Shown: positions 1 to 6,982 of the stretch, one piece after another
Position numbering within the stretch: position 1 is the stretch's first letter
Layout: each line of letters starts with the position of its first letter
Assembly (NCBI GenBank): GCA_021785055.1
Contig: JAJYGS010000133.1
Span: 1-9,916 of the forward strand
Reading direction: 5' to 3'
DNA from: Nitrospirota bacterium
GTDB lineage: Bacteria > Nitrospirota > JACRHJ01
DNA: 9,916 bases
Position numbers and translations under genes: made by a program
The notes under the pieces: generated by a model
What the model was told of the DNA's origin: nothing
Database searches by the model: none
What the model saw: the letters and a program-made list of their open reading frames with translations, nothing else

Positions 1-366
1 AACGTGGACATTATAACCTCCGGCCCCATCCCGCCGAATCCCTCCGAGCTTCTCGGGTCGAAGACCATGAAGGAGAGCCTCTCCGAGCTGTCCCGGCGGT
101 ACGACAAGGTCATCATAGACTGTCCGCCGCTCGCCGGGCTTGCGGACGCCCCGCTTGTGTCTCCAATGGCCGACGGCATGATACTCGTCATACGCGGCGG
201 CAGGACGCCCAGGGACCTCGTCATAAAATCGAAGAAGAACCTCGATGCGATAAAGGCGCGCGTGCTCGGCGTGGTATTGAACGACGTCCATGGCCGCTCA
301 GACCATTACTACTATCAGTACAACTACGGCTATTATTTTACGCATAAACAACAGAAAGAGGCATAA
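1..366 (+). CDS. Tyrosine-protein kinase (BY-kinase, Wzc/CpsD/CapB type), C-terminal fragment
   Basis: This is the last 121 residues of a bacterial tyrosine autokinase; the start lies before the window and the reading frame is open from base 1, so the GTG at 4 should not be taken as the start. Seen: the family stretch SGPIPPNPSELLGS (fragment residues 7-20), a Walker-B-like segment KVIIDCPP (36-43) with the acidic residue D40, and a tail with seven tyrosines (103-105, 107, 109, 111, 112). In this family the Tyr cluster is autophosphorylated and its phosphorylation state controls polysaccharide chain length and export. The Walker A and A' motifs should lie upstream. Whether the kinase is a separate cytoplasmic CpsD-like protein or fused to a Wzz-like membrane domain cannot be seen. 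It sits directly upstream of polymerase and export genes, as expected for a regulator of Wzx/Wzy-dependent synthesis. Confidence 0.9.
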   Translation, partial: NVDIITSGPIPPNPSELLGSKTMKESLSELSRRYDKVIIDCPPLAGLADAPLVSPMADGMILVIRGGRTPRDLVIKSKKNLDAIKARVLGVVLNDVHGRSDHYYYQYNYGYYFTHKQQKEA

Positions 367-386
367 CCGGGGCAGGCCGTCCGGTT
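365..386 (+). other. Short inverted repeat after the kinase gene
   Basis: AACCGG (365-370) and CCGGTT (381-386) are perfect inverted repeats around a 10-nt loop. The left arm overlaps the TAA stop of the kinase gene, and the hairpin lies about 20 nt before the next start. No T-run follows, so it is not a typical Rho-independent terminator. It may be an mRNA processing or attenuation structure, or chance, since the stem is only 6 bp. Confidence 0.25.
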
Positions 387-395
387 CCGTTTACT

Positions 396-401
396 AAAGG
401 A
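396..401 (+). promoter_or_regulatory. Ribosome binding site for the TTG start at 408
   Basis: AAAGGA lies 6 nt before the TTG at 408. This good Shine-Dalgarno match at normal spacing is the main reason for accepting a TTG start for the ligase-family gene. Confidence 0.65.
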
Positions 402-407
402 CATCCT

Positions 408-2342
408 TTGAAATCCCGGAATATCGAGCCGATAGTTTCAGGGGCCATTCTTGCCGTACTCGCGGCATCGCCCTTTGCGTTCGGTTCCGTCCATCCCTGG
501 TCGTACGGCATAGAGTCCTCCGCGATATTCGTCCTCTTCGCCACTCTGCTCCGGAACGCCTGGAGGAAAGGACGCCTCAAAATAACATCGACGCTCTCGA
601 ATTATCTGCTGCCGCTGGCGCTGTTTTTTTTCGTCGTCCAGGCCGTCCCGCTTCCATCATCTATAGTTTATGCCCTCTCGCCAGGCAGGGCCGCCATAGA
701 CGCCGCCTCCGGCGGAAATCCGGGATACGAAAGCCTCGCCTTGTATCCCTGGGCCGTGAAGCAGCAGGCGTTCATTCTCACGGCTGCGCTCCTTATATTC
801 CTGCTGACGATAAACCTGGTAAGGGAAAAAGAGAAGGTAGAGAAGTTCCAGGCGGCGCTTTATATTGTCGGCCTTATACTTGCCGCTCTTGCGCTCATCC
901 AGAGGATTTCGGCAGGCGAGCCTTCTTTCCTCCCGTTCATAAACAGGAACCACTTCGCGGGATACATGGAACTGCTCGTCCCGATGACGGTATCGGCGCT
1001 CGTATATAACCTCGGAAGACTAAAGAAACAAGAGAGCGCCAGGGAGACACTGCTGCAAGCGGTTTCCTCGTCCACCGGCTCGAAGATTATATTTCTTCTT
1101 TTCCTTGCCGTGATATTTTCGGCCTGCATAGTCCTGACATACTCACGCGGCGGGATGGCGGGAATGATATTCTCTCTCGTCGTCCTCGCGGCCTTGACGG
1201 GGAGGAACAGGAAGATTGCGCTTGCGTCTGCGGTATGCGGCGCGGCCATTGTCTTTTTTATCTTTCATACGGACGGCGGCAGGATTGCGGGCCGCGTGGA
1301 ACGGCTCGTGAACGGGACTGCCGGCTCCGCGCTGCTGAGGGAGGAGACATGGAACGACACGGCATCCATGATAAAGGCTTTTCCCGTTACGGGCGTGGGG
1401 CTTGGAGGTTTCGAGACAGCCTTCCCGTATTTCAAAACCAACAGCATACAGATGAACTTCTTCCAGCCGGAGAGCGATTATTTATACGTATTGGCGGAGG
1501 GAGGCATAATCGGCCTGTCTCTTGCCGCCGCTTTTGTATTTATTTTTATTTATGAGACATGGGGGAGGTTCAGGCGGCGGAAAGACCCGTTCGCAAAGAG
1601 CGTTTATGCAGGGGCGGTCGCGGGGCTTTCGGCGCTTCTCGTCCACGGGCTCGTGGACACGAGCCTGCACATGCCGTCAATCCTGTTTACGTGTTCCGCG
1701 CTCCTGGGCCTTGCTTATGTATCCGTATCAGTCCGGTTCAGATATCCGACCGACGGTGAAAGGGATAAATATATCCGGGAAAAGAGCTTGAGCCTCGCGG
1801 GATTCCCGGCAAAGGCCGCAATCGCGGCATGTATTACCTTTGCGCTGGCGGCGTCCGCCGCCTCGCTTTCGTCCGCGGGCGCCGACCTCGCATACCGCTT
1901 CGGCCTGAATTTAAAGTCCCGCCTGGCCTTAAGCGGCACGGCATCGCGCAGGGACTACGAGGAACTGCGCGGGGAATTCAATGCGGCCTGCGCCCTGGAC
2001 CCGCTTTGCGCCCAGTATGAATTTGAACGCGGCAGGGCGGAGGAATGGCTGGCGGATTATTACTCCTCGAAGGAATACCTTGAACGCGGATCAAACGGCA
2101 GGTCGCGCAAATACTACTCTGCGGCGCTTGAAAGCTTCGACGAATCGCTTGACTCAAACCCGTATTCTTCGTTCGGACATCTGCTGAAAGGAAGACTGCT
2201 TGCGCGCGGATTCGGCGGAAAAGGCGGCCAGGAACGCCAGTACGAGGCGGCCCTTAAGCTTAACCCGACGAGCGGGATTATACGGGCGCAGGTCAGGCTT
2301 TTAAAGGAAAGACTCGCGTATTCGCCCGGAGCCATGCAATGA
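408..2342 (+). CDS. O-antigen ligase/polymerase family membrane protein with C-terminal TPR-like region
   Basis: A 644-residue inner-membrane protein of the O-antigen ligase (WaaL/Wzy_C, PF04932-like) family. It is mostly hydrophobic up to about residue 490. Family landmarks seen: the motif INRNHFAGYMELLVP (around 178-192), LTYSRGGMAG, GVGLGGFETAFPYF, and the loop ESDYLYVLAEGGIIG starting at E355. After the last membrane segment (about 470-490) comes a soluble part (about 515-635) of helical repeats with TPR-like spacing, such as FNAACALDPLCAQYEFERG and YEAALKLNP. Such proteins join undecaprenyl-linked glycans to each other or to an acceptor on the periplasmic side; the TPR part may bind a partner or the chain. 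Ligase and polymerase cannot be told apart by sequence. In the loop where many relatives carry His-Asn, this protein has Glu-Ser. The TTG start is supported by AAAGGA 6 nt upstream. The stop overlaps the next gene by 4 bp. Confidence 0.85.
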   Translation: MKSRNIEPIVSGAILAVLAASPFAFGSVHPWSYGIESSAIFVLFATLLRNAWRKGRLKITSTLSNYLLPLALFFFVVQAVPLPSSIVYALSPGRAAIDAASGGNPGYESLALYPWAVKQQAFILTAALLIFLLTINLVREKEKVEKFQAALYIVGLILAALALIQRISAGEPSFLPFINRNHFAGYMELLVPMTVSALVYNLGRLKKQESARETLLQAVSSSTGSKIIFLLFLAVIFSACIVLTYSRGGMAGMIFSLVVLAALTGRNRKIALASAVCGAAIVFFIFHTDGGRIAGRVERLVNGTAGSALLREETWNDTASMIKAFPVTGVGLGGFETAFPYFKTNSIQMNFFQPESDYLYVLAEGGIIGLSLAAAFVFIFIYETWGRFRRRKDPFAKSVYAGAVAGLSALLVHGLVDTSLHMPSILFTCSALLGLAYVSVSVRFRYPTDGERDKYIREKSLSLAGFPAKAAIAACITFALAASAASLSSAGADLAYRFGLNLKSRLALSGTASRRDYEELRGEFNAACALDPLCAQYEFERGRAEEWLADYYSSKEYLERGSNGRSRKYYSAALESFDESLDSNPYSSFGHLLKGRLLARGFGGKGGQERQYEAALKLNPTSGIIRAQVRLLKERLAYSPGAMQ

Positions 2343-3259
2343 CAGGGATGCTCAAAAACCTTGCGGCTTTTATAATCCGGTATTCGGGCCTGGGCCGCGC
2401 GATAAGAGAGACCGTATGCAGGAGAAAGGTTACCGTAGTCCTGTATCACAGGCCGGAGCCGGAGAGATTCCGCAAGCACATGGAATATATGAGCCGCCGC
2501 TACAGGTTTATCGGGCTGGACGAACTGGTGAACGCGCTGCATAACCGGGACTGGTTGAAGATACCGCCCAAGGCCCTCGTGATTACATTCGACGACGGCA
2601 TGAAGGATACCTTTGCGCTGCTCGGCATCTTCAGGGAATACGGCGTAACGCCGACTTTCTACGTCTCGACCGGCGTCGTCGGCACGGGCAGGAGGTTCTG
2701 GTTTTCTCCCTACTCTTACGGCGAGGTCGCGGCGATGAGGGGTCTTCCGAGCGCAGCGAGGGCCGGGATACTCAGGGAAACCGGGTTCGAGAGGGAAATG
2801 GATTATCCGGGCCGGGAGGCGCTCTCCGGCGAGGAGATTTCCAGCATGAAAGCCTGCGTGGATTTTCAGTCGCATGGCCGGTTCCATGAGCCGCTCACCT
2901 CATGTTCCCCGGACGAAAAATCAGACGAGATAATGGGGTCGATGGAGGAGATGAAAAAGCTGACAGGCAGACCCGCGCTTCATTTTTCTTTTCCGCACGG
3001 AGACTATGACGAAGATGACATAGAGATACTGAAGAAGTGCGGCTATTGCTCCGCGAGGACGGTGGACTGCGGGAGGAACGGGCCGGACGCGGACCCTTAC
3101 CGGCTCAGGATTACCGGCGTGAACGACGACGCCTCCGCGACGCTCCTCGCGGCGGACTTAAGCGGCATAATCGGCTGGCTGGGGAAACTGAGAAACGGGA
3201 GCCTCACCGGCAGGCACGCGGCGGCAAACCGACAGGATATCCTTCACGATATTAATTAA
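2339..3259 (+). CDS. Polysaccharide deacetylase family protein (NodB homology domain)
   Basis: A 306-residue carbohydrate esterase family 4-like protein, predicted to remove N- or O-acetyl groups from a glycan using a metal ion. Seen: VTVVLYHRPEP (31-41), the first catalytic motif TFDDG (83-87; D85 putative base, D86 metal ligand), the HxxxH metal-binding motif at H179 and H183, and a later SFPHGDYDED segment matching the third conserved region. The active site therefore looks intact. The N-terminus (LKNLAAFIIRYSGLGRAI) is amphipathic, with no clear signal peptide or lipobox, so the protein may act in the cytoplasm or at the membrane face on lipid-linked intermediates. The start overlaps the previous stop as ATGA, and GGAG at 2328-2331 gives a 7-nt spacer; an alternative ATG at 2348 lacks such support. 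Its presence suggests that the glycan contains an acetylated sugar, probably an N-acetylhexosamine (inference). Confidence 0.88.
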   Translation: MTGMLKNLAAFIIRYSGLGRAIRETVCRRKVTVVLYHRPEPERFRKHMEYMSRRYRFIGLDELVNALHNRDWLKIPPKALVITFDDGMKDTFALLGIFREYGVTPTFYVSTGVVGTGRRFWFSPYSYGEVAAMRGLPSAARAGILRETGFEREMDYPGREALSGEEISSMKACVDFQSHGRFHEPLTSCSPDEKSDEIMGSMEEMKKLTGRPALHFSFPHGDYDEDDIEILKKCGYCSARTVDCGRNGPDADPYRLRITGVNDDASATLLAADLSGIIGWLGKLRNGSLTGRHAAANRQDILHDIN

Positions 3260-4040
3260 GCCTGGTAAAAGGATAATGGACAAAAAGACTATTTATTATC
3301 CGGAATCCGCTTTCGGCGGATTTACGGATATAGACGGCACCGTGGTCTTCTATAACAGAGTTAATTCGCTGATTACGGCAAAATCCGTCATCTTGGATAT
3401 CGGGTGCGGGCGCGGGTGTTATACCGAAGATGATGTGCAGATAAGACGAGACCTCCGAATTTTAAGAGGCAAAGGTAAGAAGGTGATAGGAATCGATGTT
3501 GACGATGGGGCGGCTTCCAATCCCTATGTGGACGAGTTTCACCTGCTTCAAGGTCGGCAATGGCCAATGGAAGATGATTCGGTAGATTTATGTTTATGCG
3601 ACTGCGTCTTGGAACATGTGGAAAATCCGGGAATTTTTTTTTCCGAAGCGCGCCGGGTGATAAGGAGCGGCGGTTGCATATGCATAAGAACTCCGAACAT
3701 CTTCGGTTACGTCGGACTGTTGGCGAAACTTATACCAAACAGTCTGCATATGGCTGTGCTCCGGAAGGCGCAGAAGGGCCGGAAAGACCTGGATGTCTTT
3801 CCGGCGTTCTATAATTGCAACTCCATTAGCCTGTTAAGGAAGACGCTGAATAAATTTGGATTTGAATGCGCTGTTTACGGTTATGAATCCGAACCCGGTT
3901 ATCTCCGGTTTTCCGATTTTGCTTACCATCTCGGCGCCTGGTACCAGCATTTTGCTCCAGGATTCATTAGGAATGAAATATTCGCGTTTGGAAGAATAAA
4001 GAAAGCTTGAGAAGAATTTGAACATCGTAAAAGAAAAGTG
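3241..4040 (+). other. Low-GC segment carrying the methyltransferase gene
   Basis: By hand count, 3301-4020 is about 47% GC, while the flanks are much higher: 3061-3240 about 67% and 4081-4200 about 63%. The change is sharp at both sides and coincides with one gene that has short gaps, whereas most of its neighbours overlap. This suggests a separately acquired cassette. The edges are approximate, and no flanking repeats were recognised. Confidence 0.6.
3276..4010 (+). CDS. SAM-dependent class I methyltransferase
   Basis: A 244-residue soluble protein with the Rossmann-fold methyltransferase core (Methyltransf_11-like). Seen: motif I VILDIGCGRG (38-47), which binds S-adenosylmethionine; VIGIDVDD (70-77), with D74 expected to contact the ribose; and MEDDSVDLCLCDCVLEHVENP-type post-motifs around 98-118, including LEHV. 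A charged stretch of about 22 residues separates motifs I and II. In a polysaccharide locus it probably methylates a sugar or caps a chain, but its acceptor is unknown. The ATG at 3276 has AAAGG at 3268-3272, only 3 nt away, which is unusually close; no better in-frame start is visible. GC is far lower than in the flanking genes and the codons are more AT-rich, suggesting independent acquisition. A run of nine T (3634-3642) encodes part of IFFS. Confidence 0.88.
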   Translation: MDKKTIYYPESAFGGFTDIDGTVVFYNRVNSLITAKSVILDIGCGRGCYTEDDVQIRRDLRILRGKGKKVIGIDVDDGAASNPYVDEFHLLQGRQWPMEDDSVDLCLCDCVLEHVENPGIFFSEARRVIRSGGCICIRTPNIFGYVGLLAKLIPNSLHMAVLRKAQKGRKDLDVFPAFYNCNSISLLRKTLNKFGFECAVYGYESEPGYLRFSDFAYHLGAWYQHFAPGFIRNEIFAFGRIKKA

Positions 4041-5496
4041 GAACAGGATAGGTCTTGAGGCCGCATGGCTCGTGGCGGGGCAGGGACTCACCGCGCTGGG
4101 CGGGCTCGCCGCCATACGCATCCTTACAGGGCATTACACCAGGGAGGTCTACGGCATAAGCTGGCTCTTCATAAACGGTGCGGGTCTGGCGGTGCTGCTC
4201 CTTGCCGACCCGATGGGACAGGCGTTGAACCGGTTCTACCACGAAGACGGGGGACAGGAGCAGATAGACCGGCTCTTGGCTCTGATATGGCGGCTGGAGA
4301 TATTCCTTGCTCTCTGCGTCGGGGCGGTTTATCTCATCGCGGCTTCCCTCATGGGGAAACTGGCCGGAACGGAGAGTGTCGCATATTTTGTGATGCCGGT
4401 TTATTTCCTGTTCCTTTCCGCGATGAATGCGGCCCAGGCCCTCCTGAACACCAGCCGCAGGCGGGTAAGGAGGGTCGTCCTGCTGGCAGCCGAGGCGTGG
4501 CTGAAGCCCGCGGGCGCGCTCATCCTCTGTCTTCTCTGGAAGCCGAACGTCAACTCGTTCGTGCTCGGATATGCATCGGCGTCGATAATTACCGGCTCCG
4601 TGGGGATTTTCTGGATAAAGGGTTTTTCCGGGAAACCGCTTCTCCGCATGCCGATGCCGGATGGGGATTACATCAGGCGGGTGCTTTCCTACAGCCTCCC
4701 CTGGATAGGGTTCTCAAGCTGCAGCTGGGTGCTGTCGATAAGCGGCAGGTATTTTGTGGGCTGGTACCTGGGGGCGGCGCTTACGGGGACATATGTCGCC
4801 TCGTACCAGGTGGGCGCGGCGCTGTTCCAGTTCCTGGGCGGGTCTTTCGGCCCGCTGGTTCAGCCGATAATATTTCAGCGCGCCGGGAAAAACGGCGGCT
4901 CCTGCGGCGGCGCTATTACCGCCGCGTTCCGCGCGTTCGCCTGGATAAGCCTCCCCGTCCTGTCCGCGTTCATAGTAATGCACGGCTGGCTCGTCAGGTG
5001 GCTGGCCGCGCCGGCATATTGGGGAGGGGCGAAGGTGACGGTGTGGATCGGTCTCGGCGTCTATTTCTGGGTCTTGGGAGACAGGGCGAGGGACTCGTTT
5101 TTAATCGCCAGGAAGACCGGCGCGATGATGAAGATAAACGCGCTCGCCGCCCTGCTGAACGTAATCCTAAACATCATCCTCGTCCCAAGGGAGGGGATAA
5201 CCGGGGCGGGCATGGCCCTCTGCCTTTCATATCTCGTTTATATGATACTCATGATCCGGTTCGGGCTCCGGGCGAGCGAGTGGAAATTTCCGGCTGGTTC
5301 GTTCCTCGCGGCTGGCGCAGTGTCCGCCGCCGCCGCGATCTTCGCCGAGATTGTCCACCGCGCGGTTATCGACGGGAAGTTCGGCATACCTTCCGCGCCC
5401 CTGGTTGCGATGTCATTTATTCTCGCACTGGCAATAAGCGCCTGGCTGTGCAGGCCGCTCCTCAAGAAAGACATAGGGACGATGAATCGGATTTAA
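4018..5496 (+). CDS. Wzx-type polysaccharide flippase (MOP/MVF superfamily)
   Basis: A 492-residue polytopic membrane protein with roughly 12-14 hydrophobic helices, matching the usual length of lipopolysaccharide/EPS flippases. It is expected to move undecaprenyl-diphosphate-linked repeat units from the cytoplasmic to the periplasmic face of the inner membrane. Seen: a first helix of the family type (AAWLVAGQGLTALGGLAAIRILT region, about 15-37), and the family segment with N381 and N385, NVILNIILVPREGITGAGMA, as in the C-terminal half of Wzx/RfbX-like proteins. The TTG at 4018 lies 7 nt after the methyltransferase stop. Its Shine-Dalgarno is weak (GAGAAG at 4009-4014), but the N-terminus it gives fits the family. 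It is followed by the Wzy-type gene, so transporter and polymerase sit side by side. High GC, unlike both neighbouring genes. Confidence 0.87.
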   Translation: MNIVKEKWNRIGLEAAWLVAGQGLTALGGLAAIRILTGHYTREVYGISWLFINGAGLAVLLLADPMGQALNRFYHEDGGQEQIDRLLALIWRLEIFLALCVGAVYLIAASLMGKLAGTESVAYFVMPVYFLFLSAMNAAQALLNTSRRRVRRVVLLAAEAWLKPAGALILCLLWKPNVNSFVLGYASASIITGSVGIFWIKGFSGKPLLRMPMPDGDYIRRVLSYSLPWIGFSSCSWVLSISGRYFVGWYLGAALTGTYVASYQVGAALFQFLGGSFGPLVQPIIFQRAGKNGGSCGGAITAAFRAFAWISLPVLSAFIVMHGWLVRWLAAPAYWGGAKVTVWIGLGVYFWVLGDRARDSFLIARKTGAMMKINALAALLNVILNIILVPREGITGAGMALCLSYLVYMILMIRFGLRASEWKFPAGSFLAAGAVSAAAAIFAEIVHRAVIDGKFGIPSAPLVAMSFILALAISAWLCRPLLKKDIGTMNRI

Positions 5497-5503
5497 GGGA
5501 GGG
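5495..5503 (+). promoter_or_regulatory. Strong ribosome binding site for the GTG start at 5510
   Basis: AAGGGAGGG spans the flippase stop codon (TAA 5494-5496) and ends 6 nt before GTG 5510. It is the strongest Shine-Dalgarno match in the window and fixes the non-ATG start of the polymerase gene. Confidence 0.7.
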
Positions 5504-5509
5504 ATCGCG

Positions 5510-6982
5510 GTGAACGGCAGGAACATATTAACTGGATTCGGGACGGCTGCTGCGGCGATATTCCTGGCTATTTATATTATTTCAGGCCGGAGGTGCGACG
5601 CCCTGTCCATCCCGGTGGTAACATCGGTCGTCGTATTGTTTTTCCTGTCCTCGCTTATTCTGTTTTCGTTCAGGAAAGACGACAACGCCCTGTTTTCTCC
5701 AATAGCCATGGCCGGGCTTGGAATATTGCTCTACTTCCTGTTTCCCGTGATAGATCTGCTGCTGTTCCCCGGACAGGGGAAAGACCTGCACCTGTTGTAT
5801 TACGGGAACCTGACGGGCGGCGACGAGCCGGTCGTTTTGAAGAGCATTCTGCTTATGATACTGGGGCTTGTCTTTTTCTATCTCGGATATGTAATGAGCC
5901 TGGGAGATGCCTTGAGCCGGACGTATCTGGTGCCTCCGGCGCAAATATCATATAAAAAACTGCTGCCGGTCATGTGGCTTTACCTGGCCTTCTTTGCGGC
6001 TGTCGCCCTTGTGCTCCTTCACAACGTCGGCGGCCTGTATAACCTGCTTGCTACGCCGAGAGGAGACAGGCTGTTCCTTTTCGCAAAGGCCAGGGTTTCA
6101 TCCTTTATGATTAATTATATTTTCATCGTCGTCTTCATAGTTTATTTCTACCACTCCAACACCATGACCATGGGCTCTTTTTTCCTTTTTATTTTCACGT
6201 TGATTGCAGTCATCGTTTTTTTCAACATATATAACGCCTCGAGGCGCGATACGATTTTTATCGTCATGTCCCTGGTTATTTATCATAACCTCGCCGTAAA
6301 AAAGATAAGATTCAAAACGGTCGCGCTGCTCACTGCCGCAATGCTCGCCTTCTCGATTTTCATGGTCTCGGCTAGAAACTATCTCCAGGATCCGGACGTC
6401 AAGACCTCGTTTGCCAGTTCAATGGCGGATATAACGTCTTCCGAGAGCGTCCACGACAAGCTGGCCGTTTCGATGGACTACCCCTACGTCTACGACGCCC
6501 TTCTGAACATAATCTCCGCCGTCCCGGAAAGGGTGCCTTATCTTTACGGAGAGACCTTTTTGAAGTTTGTCTATTTTCCGATACCGAGGTTTATCTGGCC
6601 GAAAAAGCCGGAGACCGCGGCGCGGATTATCGTGAAGAAATTCTACCCGCAGCTCTACTCTACGGGAATGAGCATAAGCGCAAGTCCCGTCGGGGAGGGA
6701 TATTTTAATTTCGGCGCGCTTGGCGTCGCCGGGATAATGTTTTTTCTTGGGATATTTGCAAGATCCCTGAAAACATATTACACGACAAATAAAAATAACA
6801 AGGGAGCGGTGCTCCTTTACGCCGCCGTTTTACCCGGCCTGTTTGAATATTTCAGAGGATATTTTTTTGAGACCACGCTCTATTACACGGTTGCCGTATT
6901 GCTGCTTTCATTTGCCTTGTTCCTTTCAAGAGGAAAAGCGGCTGAGGCGGGCGCAGAGGCTGCCGTGCCGGAAAGGACGTGA
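5510..6982 (+). CDS. Wzy-type oligosaccharide repeat-unit polymerase
   Basis: A 490-residue, very hydrophobic protein rich in Phe, Tyr, Leu and Ile, with about 10-12 membrane segments. It is predicted to polymerise lipid-linked repeat units at the periplasmic face. Seen: a large loop in the second half with FPIPRFIWPKKP (356-367) and SPVGEGYFNFGALG (392-405), the sort of Pro-rich and G-E-x-Y-x-N-F-G motifs found in O-antigen polymerase/EpsG-like and repeat-unit polymerase families. Wzy proteins are poorly conserved, so the assignment rests on topology, these motifs and the position next to the flippase. The GTG start is set by the strong upstream ribosome binding site. Ten sampled 60-nt lines average about 46% GC, lower than the flippase, which is common for Wzy genes. 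The stop overlaps the next gene by 4 bp (GTGA). Confidence 0.8.
   Translation: MNGRNILTGFGTAAAAIFLAIYIISGRRCDALSIPVVTSVVVLFFLSSLILFSFRKDDNALFSPIAMAGLGILLYFLFPVIDLLLFPGQGKDLHLLYYGNLTGGDEPVVLKSILLMILGLVFFYLGYVMSLGDALSRTYLVPPAQISYKKLLPVMWLYLAFFAAVALVLLHNVGGLYNLLATPRGDRLFLFAKARVSSFMINYIFIVVFIVYFYHSNTMTMGSFFLFIFTLIAVIVFFNIYNASRRDTIFIVMSLVIYHNLAVKKIRFKTVALLTAAMLAFSIFMVSARNYLQDPDVKTSFASSMADITSSESVHDKLAVSMDYPYVYDALLNIISAVPERVPYLYGETFLKFVYFPIPRFIWPKKPETAARIIVKKFYPQLYSTGMSISASPVGEGYFNFGALGVAGIMFFLGIFARSLKTYYTTNKNNKGAVLLYAAVLPGLFEYFRGYFFETTLYYTVAVLLLSFALFLSRGKAAEAGAEAAVPERT
6971..6977 (+). promoter_or_regulatory. Ribosome binding site relevant to the GT4 start choice
   Basis: GAAAGGA lies only 1 nt before GTG 6979 but 10 nt before an in-frame TTG at 6988. 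The spacing favours the TTG; the 4-bp GTGA overlap with the upstream stop favours the GTG. The two starts differ by three residues. Confidence 0.45.

Noticed and set aside
365..400. Possible Rho-independent terminator after the kinase gene
   Set aside because: The stem is only 6 bp and no T-run follows, so a terminator is not supported.
2114..2887. A 257-codon minus-strand frame across the ligase/deacetylase junction
   Set aside because: It crosses two well-supported + strand genes and shows no family motif.
4065..5513. A 482-codon open frame on the + strand inside the flippase gene
   Set aside because: Its product is rich in Arg, Gly and Pro with no recognisable domain, while the overlapping frame gives a clear membrane flippase with family motifs. 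It is a by-product of high-GC codon positions.
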